Made by a program: the position numbers and the translations under genes. DNA of 64,000 nt from the NCBI GenBank assembly GCA_951799445.1, contig OX637296.1, positions 20,398,001 to 20,462,000 of the forward strand, read 5' to 3'. Position 1 is the first letter of the stretch, and the number at the start of each line of letters is the position of its first letter. Source of the stretch: Pseudisothecium myosuroides. Taxonomy: Eukaryota; Streptophyta; Bryopsida; Hypnales; Lembophyllaceae. The notes beneath the pieces were generated by a model. It saw only the letters and a list, made by a program, of their open reading frames with translations. It did no database searches and had not been told where the DNA came from. This document shows positions 13,101 to 24,190 of this stretch, one piece after another.

Positions 13101-14956
13101 GCTCCTCCAGGAAACGAATCATGATATGCTAGGAGCCTTCTTTCTACCCAAAACTGCATGGTGCTGAGGGTCGACTTTAATAGCGGCAACTGATCGGCTT
13201 TGACATTCCCTTTCAAATCATTAGAAACCTCGTCCAATTGACTTTCAGAAAGCTGGAGAAGTTTCGCAGCAGTCTGACCCGTGGTTACAAACTGCCGGAA
13301 GAAAACCCATGCTAAGAGCAAGTCATGCATTGTCTGGTCAATTCCCAGCACACCCCACGTCTTTTGTATCAACTCAAGTGCTTCGTCCATCTCTGCTATC
13401 ACTTCGGCCTTTGGTGGCGTATGAAAAATTGCACAAAGTAGAGCAACGTAGATATGCGCATTCAAAGGAAAACCATCAGCCCAATGCAGGAAATCTCCAT
13501 ATTCGCTATTGTGGGCTCGAGTTGCCCTACCCATGGCTGCGCTACGAAGAACTTGCATGATCTCACTGTTTTTCCCTTTGTCTACTGTCTTGTGTCCATC
13601 AGCGATGTCCCGTAAAGATTGCTTCAGTCGATGAGCATCCATTCCTCCATCTCCTGGTACTAAAGGATGAACAAGAAGACCGGCTTCTAACACTCTCAAC
13701 TGGCGCTTTAGCCAAGATTGATAATCTCCCTCATCTCCAAAGGTTGATGGACCAATATTTTGTAAAAGCTCCAGAGGGACTATCATCGATCCATTTCGTT
13801 TACTAGCCTGCAAGAAGAAACGAATGGTAAAACTTCCATGAGTGCAAAAAATAATACACATATAGAAGCCTACCAGCAAATATGCCTAATTACGATCATT
13901 TGGATTTTTCTTCTGTAGCAGCAATGCGAATTCTAATCAATATGACTGCGCAGCAGCTCAAACTGACAAGGGGGAATAACCAACATACAGTATTTTTTCA
14001 ATTTCCTCTCTACTGGGCTTATTGAGGGATCATTCACATTAAAATAAAGAATCAATCCAGGCATTAAGAATCTCAACGAGTAAATTGAACTGTGTTTAAT
14101 ATCTTATAAAGATGAATGCACCTGTCCTGCAGTTGCACGGGACAGAGCTCGCCGAGTCCTCGTTTCACTGTTCTCAGATACACGCATCTGTATCCTCAAG
14201 ACATCTGAAATGGTGATATTCTTCTTCGATTTGAAGGAAGACGACCGTTGAATCTCAGTGGAGCCACCAGAAGATTGCAGGCCAAAAGCCTTCTTCATTT
14301 GGCTGGCAGCGGAAAATGTGAGAGACTTATTGGATTGGATTTTAGTATCCTGTTTCATACTCATACTCCTGAAGCTGGGGGGGTTATTTCCACACACTGC
14401 CACCAGGATCTCATAAGCTGTTTCTCGGATATCATCTTCTGCATGATCATAAATTCAGCATTCGAAGATTGTAAGAACTAGACGCACTTTTCGTGACTAA
14501 ATACTTCGGCTATTCCTCTTCTTCAAAGAAATTTGGCCAATTAAGCACAACAACGTCATGAACGTGACTGCTGATCACAGACCAACATAAGCAGACAACG
14601 CACCCCACAAATATCACAAAATTCAAACTAAGTTACGTAAATTGAGTACCATATCAAGCCAGAATGGAGGTAGCAAGATTCAGGCCATGGAAATGCAAGT
14701 TAGACAAAGGCAATCATCAGAGAGACCTTCAATCAGCTACAAAACACCATGAAGACAGCGGCCTGCCTTGACGCCATGAACTACATAATACTAAGCCCAA
14801 ACACCAGACCAAATTGGGACGCTCTACAATGGAAGAAGCATCTTCATTCTCACCTGATAACTCGACTCGAAGAGGTGGAATTGGCGATCCCAGGCGATCA
14901 CTCTCAGAGCCTGCTTCGCCTTGCTTTCCATTCTGGGCTAACACAGAAGGAGCCAT
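10102..14956 (-). CDS. unc-13 homologue, DUF810/PATROL1-like MUN protein
   Basis: Six exons join in phase: 14956-14854, 14438-14122, 13807-12935, 12545-12090, 11582-11393 and 11078-10102. They encode 971 residues, near the usual ~990 for the At2g20010/At2g25800 group. Conserved family blocks run in order: DDIRETAYEIL near the N-terminus, a Ser-rich basic stretch with AASQMKKAFGLQ, VPLELLQ, WLKRQLRVLEAGLL, HWADGFPLN, SPVLKRWHPFAGGVA, IREMPPFEA, EWVDRNIHQE, PPMPPLTRC, YLCVRIN, AGGPSRAF, and at the C-terminus PNTVLRVLCYRGDD and SKFLKKTYHL. The related PATROL1 is a MUN-domain tethering factor that moves the plasma-membrane proton pump to the cell surface, so a role in exocytosis is likely here by homology. 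An in-frame stop lies just upstream of the ATG at 14956, which supports that start. No C2 domain is seen, as usual for plant members. Confidence 0.93.
11652..11669 (+). repeat. Interstitial telomere-type repeat in an unc-13 intron
   Basis: The sequence AAAACCCTAAACCCTACC holds two units of the plant telomere repeat CCCTAAA. It lies in the intron between exons 12545-12090 and 11582-11393 of the unc-13-like gene. Short telo-box motifs are common in plant genes; here the intronic position gives no clear role. Confidence 0.5.
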
Positions 14957-15429
14957 CTCTCACTCACACAGCAATGAACCTAGCACTGAAAAATCTTCCA
15001 AATTTCCCTGAACCAAACGTCAATCTCCGAGCCGGGAACCGCAATAATAAATTCGTCAGGGTTTCTTTACTAAAAATGTGCTACACAGTTGCCAGAATAT
15101 CCACAAAAATCAATATGGTATCTGCGACGTTCTCCTCCGCGTTTTCAAAATTCAAACCATGCTCTTCTCAAAGAACTCCAGAGTTCCTTAAAAAAACGGT
15201 TCTTCAACGAGTCCAAAATACAAATCCTCCCCGTCATTGCCTATTACCATATCATCACAACAACTAAAACCACGAAAAATGGCTACACAAATATTTCCAC
15301 CGCCAACCTCCACCCCTAAAACCAACCATTTCCAACCCCAAAGCTCACGACCGGGAATCCGCCAACAACCTCTCAACTCCGCTTCTTCAATTCCCGTTCT
15401 TCATAACACCACGTTCCCACCCTCCATCA

Positions 15430-15860
15430 ACGCCGTGCCTGAAATTTCCTCCACTGACACCTCCAAAGCAAAAAACACCCTAAAATCTAGAAATCTAACC
15501 AAAAGAATTTCTCCAGAACGTCTTCAATCGAAGGCTGTGAAACCAGGAGCATAACACCGCCCCTTCCAATCCTAGCTCTATCGACGCCGCAGCTGAAGGT
15601 TCATCCACACTTCCCAAGAAAGCACAGAAACTCTAGAAACTCTAACCAAATTTCCTCACAAACCTCTTAAATCGAAGGTTGTGAAAAACAGAAGCATACA
15701 ACACCACCTTCCAATCCTCAATCAACGTTTGTGTGTGAAATTTCCTCCACTGACACGCATGCACCTCCAAATTAAAGAAACCACCCTCAAATCTAGAATA
15801 TCTAATCAAAATTTCTCGAAAATGGCTTAAATCGGAGGTTGCGAACAGGAGCTGCAAGAA
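15430..15860. repeat. Three diverged tandem copies upstream of the unc-13-like gene
   Basis: A unit of about 145-160 bp recurs three times. The marker AATCGAAGGCTGTGAA or its variants starts at 15526, 15670 and 15830, and each copy also carries variants of 'aatctagaaatctaacc' and 'gaaatttcctccactgacac'. It lies 470-900 bases upstream of the ATG at 14956, so it is in the promoter or 5' leader. Open frames crossing it on both strands change between copies and do not look coding. Confidence 0.7.
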
Positions 15861-17964
15861 TAGGAGCAGGTGGAGGTCGGCGAGCTAGCGCCATGGGACG
15901 GAGCTGTGCGGAGCTATGGCGATGGAGCTGCAACAGCTCGGCAAGTGAACTCCCCAGGACAAAGTCCGGCAGCGAGCCCTGGTTTGGGGGTGACTCCGCT
16001 GACTGAGCAGATGGATGGATGATTCTTATGGGCTGAGGAACGAATGGTTTCCGTTGTATGGATGAATGTCGTTTGAGTTTGAATTTCCCTCCTTTGTGAG
16101 TATGGGAGGGTTATTACTGTATTCATACTCAGTAACTCCACTACTTACCCATGTCCCTTGATGATAAAAGTTGGTGGGAGTATTCCACCAACTCGTTTAA
16201 TTATCATTGAAATGTACCACATTCTAGCAATGAAACTTAATTCATTAAATTATTTTAAAATATAATATATAATAAAAATTTAAACATCTAAATTGTGCAA
16301 ATTGTGATTGTATACAGTAGATTGCTACTTTTAGCAGATTTAGATTAAAATAATTCTGAAAAGAAATGCCTAAAGTTTAGGGATAAATTTTTTTATTAAA
16401 ATTCTATTTTTTTTTTGTTTCATTAGATGAAAAAGAGATTATTCACAAATGTTCACAATAATGTAGTTTTTTGAAAACTGAAAGATGTATGTAGTGGTTA
16501 ATTTGGCTCAAGAGAGGAGAAAGTGCCAGCACACTAACCCTTGAAAGGCCCTTGGGGTCCCTCCATATCACCCATATTTAGCCTTATAACTCTTCAATTA
16601 TGGTTTTATATGTGAATTGTGGTACATTGTTATTTACATACTATCATGATCATTAATTTACTTTGTCATAAAAAATCATGAAAAATATTTGGTCAATGTT
16701 TTTCTTATCAAATACCACCAATTTCATAATATATGATATAGCTGCAAAGGACTTTGATTCAAGCCCTTCAAGGACTAAAAAACTCATTTGTCTTTTTAGT
16801 GCATGTAATACTAATTTTAGCAAAATCATGCTATTTGTAAAATGATTAAATTAGTATAATTTAAAAGATAATTGTTTTGTAGAGATACTAATTTTCATGG
16901 TGATTGTAATTTCACTCCCCTCACTTTTAGGACAAAATCAATGTAGCTCTCGATGTAGCTAGAACAGAAGTCTACAAAAGTAGAAGAATTTACTTTCTTC
17001 TACTAGTGCTATAAGAATAATTTTATGAAATCATGAGAAATTTTGGTTTGAAACTCCCCTTTTGGACCCATATCAATTCCTTAAGGACAATGGGTAGTCT
17101 TGATTTCTAAAATTGTGAAGATATGATATAAAATAATAATTAGAAGAGTAATTTAATGATGACCTTCAAACAAAAATTGTAAAATATAATACATTGATCA
17201 AATCTAAAATGAGTAAATCAATTATTGCACTGATCAATATTTTTCAATAAAATGTGAAATAAAAAAATTAAAAAACCTCTTCTATTATTAATTGTAGGTT
17301 TACTATTTGGTATTTTTCCAAAATTTAATTTTCTTAAGTTCAAATTTTTTAAGGATTTTTATTTCAATCATACATTCAACTAAATTTGAGGAATCATTGT
17401 TTGAATTGAAAAGTTAATTTCAGGATTAAAACATACTTGTACCCTTTGAACTAAAGAATATTTGCAAAAGTTTTAAAAATTCACACTACACAAATGATAG
17501 AGAAGTAACACAAGAATCACTATGACAATTAGATGGATGAAATAATTAAGATTATGTGTGTTTGGGACATATTTACATTCTTCCATTGTTCAAATTTGAG
17601 GGGGTAATTTCTAAAAGATGAGTTCAATAGCCGTATGGTTATACATCAATTTTGAGTTCAACTCAGTATTTTTCATTATATTCAGGTTTCAAAAATATAT
17701 ATTTTTATAATGTATTTTATAATACTTTTATTATATGCTGCTGTCAATGTGAAAAATCTCTCTTAGTTTCATAAATTTTGAAATTGTTATAAGTAAAAAT
17801 AAGTTGGCAAATATAACAAATACAATCCTAATAATTTAAAGTTTTTCACTGGGTTTAATATGCAAAAAACTAGCAATGAAAAATTCCATTAATTTTTTTA
17901 TGTACTTTGTTTTTTTTACACCTAACAAATCGTTCTTGACAACCTTCATGTCGTATTACCACTG
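15861..17964. other. Spacer, no supported gene
   Basis: The first 280 bases are GC-richer, as expected for the promoter side of the unc-13-like gene. From about 16200 the DNA is strongly AT-rich with dense stop codons in all frames. I see no RNA gene, transposon termini or conserved protein. Confidence 0.5.
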
Positions 17965-18275
17965 CATTAGAAGAAGTTTCGGGCCTCGAAGAGGCTGTTA
18001 ATAGATGATTTTTGGCACCCCTTCGGTGCAATTACAGAAAAATTGTTTTTTTATTTTTTTAAATATTATTATTTTTTAAATAGATATATTTTTTAATTAT
18101 TATTATTTTTAAAAATATTAAAAATATTAAAAAAATAAAAAAAAGTCTGACGTGGCACTAGTAGTGCCACATCAACACCCGAAATCAAATAATTTTTTAT
18201 TTGAATTTTTTCTGTAATTGCATCCGGGGGGGTCAAAACTCGCGGCCCCTTTGAGGGCTGAAAATTCTTGTAATG
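17965..18275. mobile_element. MITE, family F5, copy a
   Basis: Long imperfect terminal inverted repeats start CATTAGAAGAA at 17965 and end TTCTTGTAATG at 18275. The arms also pair further in: GTGCAATTACAGAAAAATT at 18026-18044 with AATTTTTTCTGTAATTGCA around 18204-18222. The centre is an AT-rich tract and a perfect 19-base hairpin sequence, GTGGCACTAGTAGTGCCAC, at 18152-18170. The element is 311 bp with no coding capacity. A related copy lies at 20154-20440. No certain target duplication was found. Confidence 0.7.
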
Positions 18276-19304
18276 TTAAAAGCTAAGTTTAGACTTTATA
18301 TATAATTGATTGATATAATTTTAGCATTTCTCTTAATTATGTGGAAAAAAAAAATTTATTGATGCTGATTTTTTCAGATTTTTGTATTGAAAAAAAATCA
18401 AATTATTAAGAATTCTTTCAATGCTTGTGTAGATAAAATCGTAGCAATCATATTATATATTAGAATAATTTGAGATTTTTACCAGATAAAAAGGTTAGAA
18501 TGTTACAAAGGTTAGTGTTCAAGATTCTACTCAATGGAGATTGAAATTGAAAAAATTAATTGCTATAAACTAGGAAAATGTAGCCCAGTAAGTTTTGATT
18601 CTACTCTATTTAAAATTTTTATGAACATCTAAATATCTAAATATCAATAATGGATATTTTTGAAAGTTATAATCAAGTTTGACCAAGGCTCATCTAATTT
18701 TTAGATACAAGGACCTTCAGTGATTAAACACATGTCCTTTTCTAAAGTGCATTTGAATTTTTATTCAACTTTGTGATTTGTTTTCATTGCAATTTTTTCC
18801 CCTAAATCAACAAAATCTTATGGGTTCAAATTACTTAAATTGGGCATAATAACAAACATTTATTACTTCATTTGACTATTATTTAAATCAAGGAGTCCAA
18901 ACTTATATAAATTTTGTTGATCCAATAGAAATATTCTTGTAGGTTGGAAGTTTGATTGATAACAACTCATCGAACTCATAGTGCATACAATCTAGTTGAA
19001 TCCTTTTCTAAATTGAAATACTAGTCTCACCCTGGCTCACACCTTTGAGCTCAAACAAAGAAACAAAAGAATGTTTGTTCCTCAACTATAATTGTTGAAT
19101 TGTATCTGGCCCTGAGATTTTTGACATTGATCGTTTTCTATTCAAAATCAAAGTAATTTAGTAATAATTTGACTTCTTGTGAAAGTGCTTGATTAACCAA
19201 GTCCGCAAATAATTGGATGAAAAGTTGTTTTATTCCGTCTTCTTGAGGTGCTAAATATATCATTAATTGATAGGCTATTTTTTTGACCTCCTATGTGTTT
19301 TAGG

Positions 19305-19590
19305 CCAATAAAGTGGGCCTCCAAATGCACCATCAACCCAAAACCGCCATCATCCCTCTAGGTACATCTCCAAAATCAGTGTGTATCGATGTGGAAGACA
19401 CAATGTTTGAACCTCTACCAAAAAAGAATTTGATCCTTCATAACTCTTGTATACAATATTCAAATGCTACATTCTTTGAAGCATTGTAACTTACCTCTTT
19501 TCACTTGCTAATAAAAAAATATGAAAAATTGTCCAGTCTACTAATAGTAATTAGGCACAATAGCAAAATGTTGCGGTTTAAGGTAAACTA
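19305..19590 (-). repeat. Fragment of the large block repeat
   Basis: This stretch is colinear with 42930-43200 and 49100-49370. Shared phrases include ACATCTCCAAAATCAGTGTG, 'cttcataactcttgtataca' and 'aatatgaaaaattgtccagtc'. It ends near a GCGGTTT core that is also present in the other copies. It has no coding capacity. DNA on either side (18276-19304 and 19591-20129) holds nothing I can identify. Confidence 0.6.
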
Positions 19591-20129
19591 GCCTATAACA
19601 AGGAAAACAAGTGCTTTGCTTTGTTGCCGTGAGCAAAAAAATAGATTTTTTTCCATATAAAGACAAAATGATATGAAAAATGAAGAGAGCAATTGAAATT
19701 TTGTTTTTGGACAGGGTACAAATTTTTTATGAATTTTTGAAGTGAGTTGCCCAATTAGCCCCAAAGAGTCTCTAGACTACCCCCAAACCAACAAAAGTGT
19801 ATCCATAATGGTCATTTTATCACCTAAAGCAATCACCATATTTTCTAACATGGCTACAACATTTCCTAACATGGCCTTAACACGAAGGAATAAAAAAAAC
19901 ACTGGTTCTTGTGATGAATTTAAATTAGAAAGGTAGAAGTTCCTAGAGCAATGACTAATAACTCCATCACCATCACCCAAGGCATTGATTTGGGATATCA
20001 ACCAACCTAGTATAGTTCTAATCTCATTTATTAGCAAAAGTCTATTACAGGTTGATGTAAGTCTCTAATGGGTCATTCCCTAGGTAGGTGCCTATCGTGG
20101 GTGGTTTGCATGTCAAAGGTTGTTTTACC

Positions 20130-21192
20130 TTAATCCCTAATGACCCAAACCACCATTAGAGAGAATTTGGGCCCTCTAAAGGGCGACAAGTTCTCCCACA
20201 AGTATGGTTGAGTTCCTGACTGCTAGAACTGCGCCACTTCAGCAGGATGACATGGCCAAACTTCGGCCACATCAGATTTTTAAAATAAAAATAAATAAAT
20301 AAATTCTTAAAATGAGATTTGAAATTCTTTTTTTTTTAAATATATTTTTCTGACATCCCATACCGTGGTTTACAACATGGAGACAGATTGGGGATCAGGC
20401 CTAAAACGGCCCTTTCTTGGCCCCAAATCCCTTCTAATGCATTTTCTAGTTGTTGCCCTCTTTTTTGAGGTGCTCGTTTCCAAATTTTGAGTTTTTTTAA
20501 GAATAAAAATTATTTTTAGGAAATAGAGTGCATTATAAATCCAATAGCGGCAATTTCATCAAATTCTAAATTGAACACCGCCTTGTGGAAATTTTCAAAG
20601 TGTAGTGCAATTTTACAACTTATTTTTTGGGATTCGGTTGGACATGGACTGAAAAGTTAGCCAACCAATGAAATTCTTGCTTACCTCAAATAGGTCAAAT
20701 CCACCTTAAAAAGGGCAAATTCAATAAGCTCAATGAAAAAGACAAGTGTCCCATTCTTTTTTTTCTTACAAATAGGACACTATTCTCATTTCAGTGACCA
20801 CTGTGCATTGCAAGCTCTACCATGAATTCAAAAATGCTGGAATGTTGTAAAATCTTATATGTGCATTCTCAACTCTTTTATCTTCCATTGAGTACAAAAT
20901 GACATCATTTCAAAATATTCTCGCAAAGATATGCTCCTTCCAAGTGCACTGCCCTATATCTTCATTGATCTAAATAAAACTTCAAACTTTAATATCTCCT
21001 AAACCATGCAGTCAAATAATCTAGAATTTTTTGAAGTCCTGACTCTCCATGTGAAATTCAAGATCCTATGGTTACATTCCATCCGATCTCAAGAAACCGT
21101 AAACAAACAAATTGCTCAAGTTTTTTCGCAGTTTTGGCCCATTTTGAAAGTACTACCTTACACCCCCTTTGGATCATTACAGTAGGGGTTAA
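20130..21192 (+). mobile_element. TTAA-flanked element, family F2, copy a
   Basis: TTAA at 20130 leads into TCCCTAATGACCCAAA, and the right end is GTAGGGGTTAA at 21192. From about 20440 the interior matches F2 copy b at 24225-24950 over some 700 bp (for example 'tccaccttaaaaagggcaaat' and 'aagacaagtgtcccattctt'). It is interrupted near its left end by an F5 MITE at 20154-20440. It is non-coding. Confidence 0.72.
20154..20440. mobile_element. MITE, family F5, copy b, nested in F2
   Basis: The ends are CATTAGAGAGAATTTGGG and, at the right, CCCAAATCCCTTCTAATG, a clear inverted repeat that matches the ends of the F5 copy at 17965-18275. The middle again carries a short hairpin (ATGGCCAAACTTCGGCCAC, 20251-20269) flanked by AT-rich DNA. 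In F2 copy b the corresponding site is uninterrupted (GTGACCATTTTCTGG near 24207), so this is an insertion. The target duplication is unclear. Confidence 0.72.
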
Positions 21193-21341
21193 CTTAATCC
21201 AATGCCAACTGGAACTGACGATGGAATTTTGAAACAATGGCCTCTTCATCCATGTGCCAGGTTTTGCTCCTCTATTGAGCTCGTCCATTTGGGGGATTAC
21301 CATACATAAGGTAGAAGGCTCGAGAACAGTTCGGGCATTTA

Positions 21342-21439
21342 GAACCGCCCACCCCATAAATGTACACAGTTTGTACATGTTGTTTTTTCATAGCCTTCAC
21401 TGATGTACCAACAGTGTACATTTCAGGGGTGGGCGGTTT
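21342..21439. repeat. Long foldback hairpin
   Basis: Two 37-base arms, 21342-21378 and 21403-21439, pair with about five mismatches around a 24-base loop, and weaker pairing extends outward to about 21330 and 21450. The core arm motif is ACCGCCCACCCC opposite GGGGTGGGCGGT. A related but unpaired sequence occurs at 30310-30350. It may be a small foldback transposon; the arm and loop sizes would also suit a microRNA-like precursor, but nothing shows transcription. Confidence 0.6.
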
Positions 21440-21824
21440 TAGAGCCCTAGGGTAGTTCAACTTCAAAATTTTATAACTAATTAAAAAATGATCCAAAAAA
21501 TATGAAACGACTTGGATTAGATGCCAAATCCTCTTGTCTTTGAAGGAAAATTCACTGAAAAATATTTTGAGAAGTTTCACCTGCCTAAAATTCAGTTCCA
21601 GTGCTTAGATGGTTGGTTTATGGACCTTCTACCTTACTGTACCGTATCATGTTTTCTGTCAGTTTGGGTAACAGTATTCAGTAAGCATTCTGGAAGGATA
21701 GAATGATATGATTGCCGGGACAGTAAGGTAAGCTATGCCAAGCAGATGGAATAACTTACTTTGGGACAATACGGAGTGATCCTACCAAAGTCAATAATTG
21801 TACGGGGAATGAAAGGGGTACGGG

Positions 21825-22320
21825 TGGAAAATGTAAAAAAGCTTCGCCAAGGACTTTGTCTTTTGGTTCTGTTTTTGCTTTTTCCTTTATCGATGGAATT
21901 TGTCCATGTGTTTCAAGGAAAAAAGAAAAAAGAAAGGGGTACAGGTGTATAGACAAAGCTGCATCGTTCCTGAAGAAGTGAAGTTAGATAGTGTCTGGTT
22001 ACAAACAAAGTTCTTTGGAGTTAGGAGTCACAGGCAGATCAAGTGGAGGCTTACTGTATTACGCCTCCAAAGCTGGGTTCCTTTAACTGATGTTTGGAGG
22101 GATTTAGGCTGGGTTGCGGTGAGTTATGGCTTGTTGGTTGTGACCCCTGCTCTGCGAGCTGGGTTTTGATTTTTTTTTATGGTTTGGGTTTTTAGTTGTT
22201 GAAAAGGTCAAAAAAAAGGTTTCGCCGAGGGCTTGCTCTCTGGTTGCTGTGTACTGTTTCCCCGTTTAATGGAAATTGTCCATGTGGTTCAAGAAAAAGA
22301 AAAGAAAAGGGGTATGCGTG
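21825..22320 (+). repeat. Two direct copies of a ~120-bp unit with A-rich tails
   Basis: 21825-21952 and 22205-22318 share a run of phrases: AAAGCTTCGCCAAGGACTT versus AAGGTTTCGCCGAGGGCTT, then ATGGAATTTGTCCATGTG versus ATGGAAATTGTCCATGTG, then a tail rich in GAAAAAAG. The A-rich 3' ends recall retroposed sequences, but I find no RNA polymerase III boxes and no target duplications. The DNA between them is unassigned. Confidence 0.5.
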
Positions 22321-22491
22321 CCATGTGCACATGGCTTCGCTGTGATGACTGTCCTGTCCTGTCCTTCCTTCCAAGTCACAACGAACTTCTTCGCTTATGA
22401 GATGGCCCTGCCCTTCCAGAATCTGCAAGGTGGAGCAGCCCTGGTGTGGACTGTGGAGTGCTTGGGCACTCTCCAGGCAGGGACTTGTAAC

Positions 22492-22620
22492 CAGGGCTTT
22501 TTTTTTGGACTCGTGTCCCTCCCTCTGGCATCACTGCACTGGCCAGTTTTTGGAGGGACAGAGCCGTAGTGGTCAGATTTGGCGGAATCTGGCGAAATTT
22601 CGCCAGAAAAAAAAGCCCTG
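22492..22620. mobile_element. hAT-like MITE with perfect 8-bp target duplication
   Basis: The element starts CAGGGCTTTTTTTT and ends with the exact reverse complement, AAAAAAAAGCCCTG. It is flanked on both sides by CTTGTAAC (22484-22491 and 22621-22628). An 8-bp duplication together with CAGGG ends is characteristic of the hAT superfamily. It is 129 bp with no coding capacity. An internal palindrome GGCGAAATTTCGCC lies at 22591-22604, near the right end. The perfect duplication and intact ends indicate a recent insertion. Confidence 0.88.
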
Positions 22621-22784
22621 CTTGTAACTTTGCTTTTGTCCTTTCTCAACCCTTCTCTATCCCCCAGTTTGCAAATGTCCTCTCACTCAACCCCCTGGCA
22701 ACAGCTATGATACTGTGGTATTGAGTTTGGGTCCTTGCCAAAGTTCAATCCGAAGTCGTCAGCATAGCAATTGTGTGTGCCAGG

Positions 22785-23030
22785 ACTTTTGATGAAACAC
22801 ATCATGAACACAGACAGAGAAAGAGAGAGAGAGAAAGAAAGAACTCCAACCTCCTTTGAGAAATAATCAACATCATTGGCATTAGACACTCCGAACTCCT
22901 CCTTATTAGGCAGATCGTATCCATTCCCATGTAGTCTACCTACCAGAAAGGGAATCCTACTTTCCTCTCAAAAGGGACACCCTGGCCACATTCCAAGGTT
23001 ATGGGAAATTGGCTGGGGGACTAAGGTGGA
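22785..23030 (+). repeat. Dispersed repeat, copy 1 (second at 30625-30870)
   Basis: It aligns with 30625-30870 through phrases such as TTGATGAAACACATCATG, CCAACCTCCTTTGAGAAATA and 'attccaaggttatgggaaat'. A GA-rich microsatellite lies at 22816-22840. The two loci also match further left (21500-21590 with 30400-30490), so the stretch 21590-22700, including the hAT-like MITE, is extra DNA in this copy. Confidence 0.6.
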
Positions 23031-23258
23031 GGCACCAATGGACCCAATGGCGTCCCTTTCTAGAAAGCGGAGTCATTTCAGAACCTAAAATGTAGATAAA
23101 CCATACATAGCTTATTGTTTGTTGACCAAAATAATAAAACCATGTATAGTTCACCTAGATTTATGTTTCAGAATGACTCCCCTTCCTAGAGAGGAACACC
23201 ATTGGGTGTAGGGATGCTTTCGCGTGCCTCTACCTTATCAAGACATGGAAGGAGAACA

Positions 23259-24190
23259 TTAACCCCTAAAGTCCTGTTGTCCCCTCGAGGGACAAAATGG
23301 ATTTCGGGCAGGCTCCTACGCTCTCTATATTTGTTGTAATTTTCTGAATTTTTTTGTTGAAGATAGAGAACCACGTTAGCTTTCCAAAAATGTAATTTTT
23401 GTTTTAATTGGTGCCCGGGAGCAAAGTTATGGCACAAAAAACTCAAATTTTAGTTTGGCGGGCAAAAAGAAATCCTCACAAAAATTTTAAATTAATTTTT
23501 TTTTAAAAATTTGTTTCATATAGATTTTATTTTTATCTACATGGGAAGCTTTGATTCATTCCATTTGGATTTGTATGCAAAAGTTATGGACAATCTTATT
23601 TTTCGGGCAATTACAGCATCTTCCTTGAAAAATAACTTGTAGGAATCATTTCTGAAATCCAATTTTGACAATTAAAAAAAAAAAAAGTTTCACAAGGTTA
23701 AGATTTCTTGCTAGAACAATCTCACCGTTGAGATTAGTATATTTCAACTCTATCTTCGAGCTATTGATGATTAAATTTTTTTTTCAATCTTGAACCTACT
23801 TCTACTTAACAATTTTTTAATCAATGAAAACTAAGTGTTTCTTTTTTGAATTTTTTCCTAGATTCTCAACTCAATTCTTCATTATATAAAATTAGAAATT
23901 CAAAACCATTAGAGCAGAAATTTTAAGTTAAGAAGGTTCAAAGCCAAAAAATGTAGTTGAGCAAGGTGCTAAAAAACTTGATTCCTTCACTTTAAATACA
24001 AATATCTTGCAATCTACACCGTCAAAGTTTTTGAAATTTCTTCCACACATTCTTACACTAGTCTAGTATAAGATCCTACGGTTAAATATGCAAAAAAACA
24101 CATTTAAATTTTTATTTTGCTCTTTACTATAGAAATGGCAGTTTTGAGTGGTTTTTGATGGAAAAATGGCCTTGGGACTTTAGGGGTTAA
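23259..24190 (+). mobile_element. TTAA-flanked element, family F1, copy b
   Basis: TTAA at 23259 is followed by CCCCTAAAGTCC, and the right end is GGACTTTAGGGGTTAA at 24190, so the terminal inverted repeat is clear. The interior matches the other F1 copies in order: TTTCGGGCAGGCTCCTA, GTGCCCGGGAGCAAAGTTATG, AGAACAATCTCACC and 'gaaatggcagttttgagtgg'. It is 932 bp and non-coding. Its right TTAA is also the left TTAA of the adjoining F2 copy. Confidence 0.82.

Noticed and set aside
15237..15554. 105-codon plus-strand frame rich in Ser, Pro and Thr
   Set aside because: It overlaps a tandem repeat whose other copies break the frame, and it has no domain features. I read it as upstream DNA of the unc-13-like gene.
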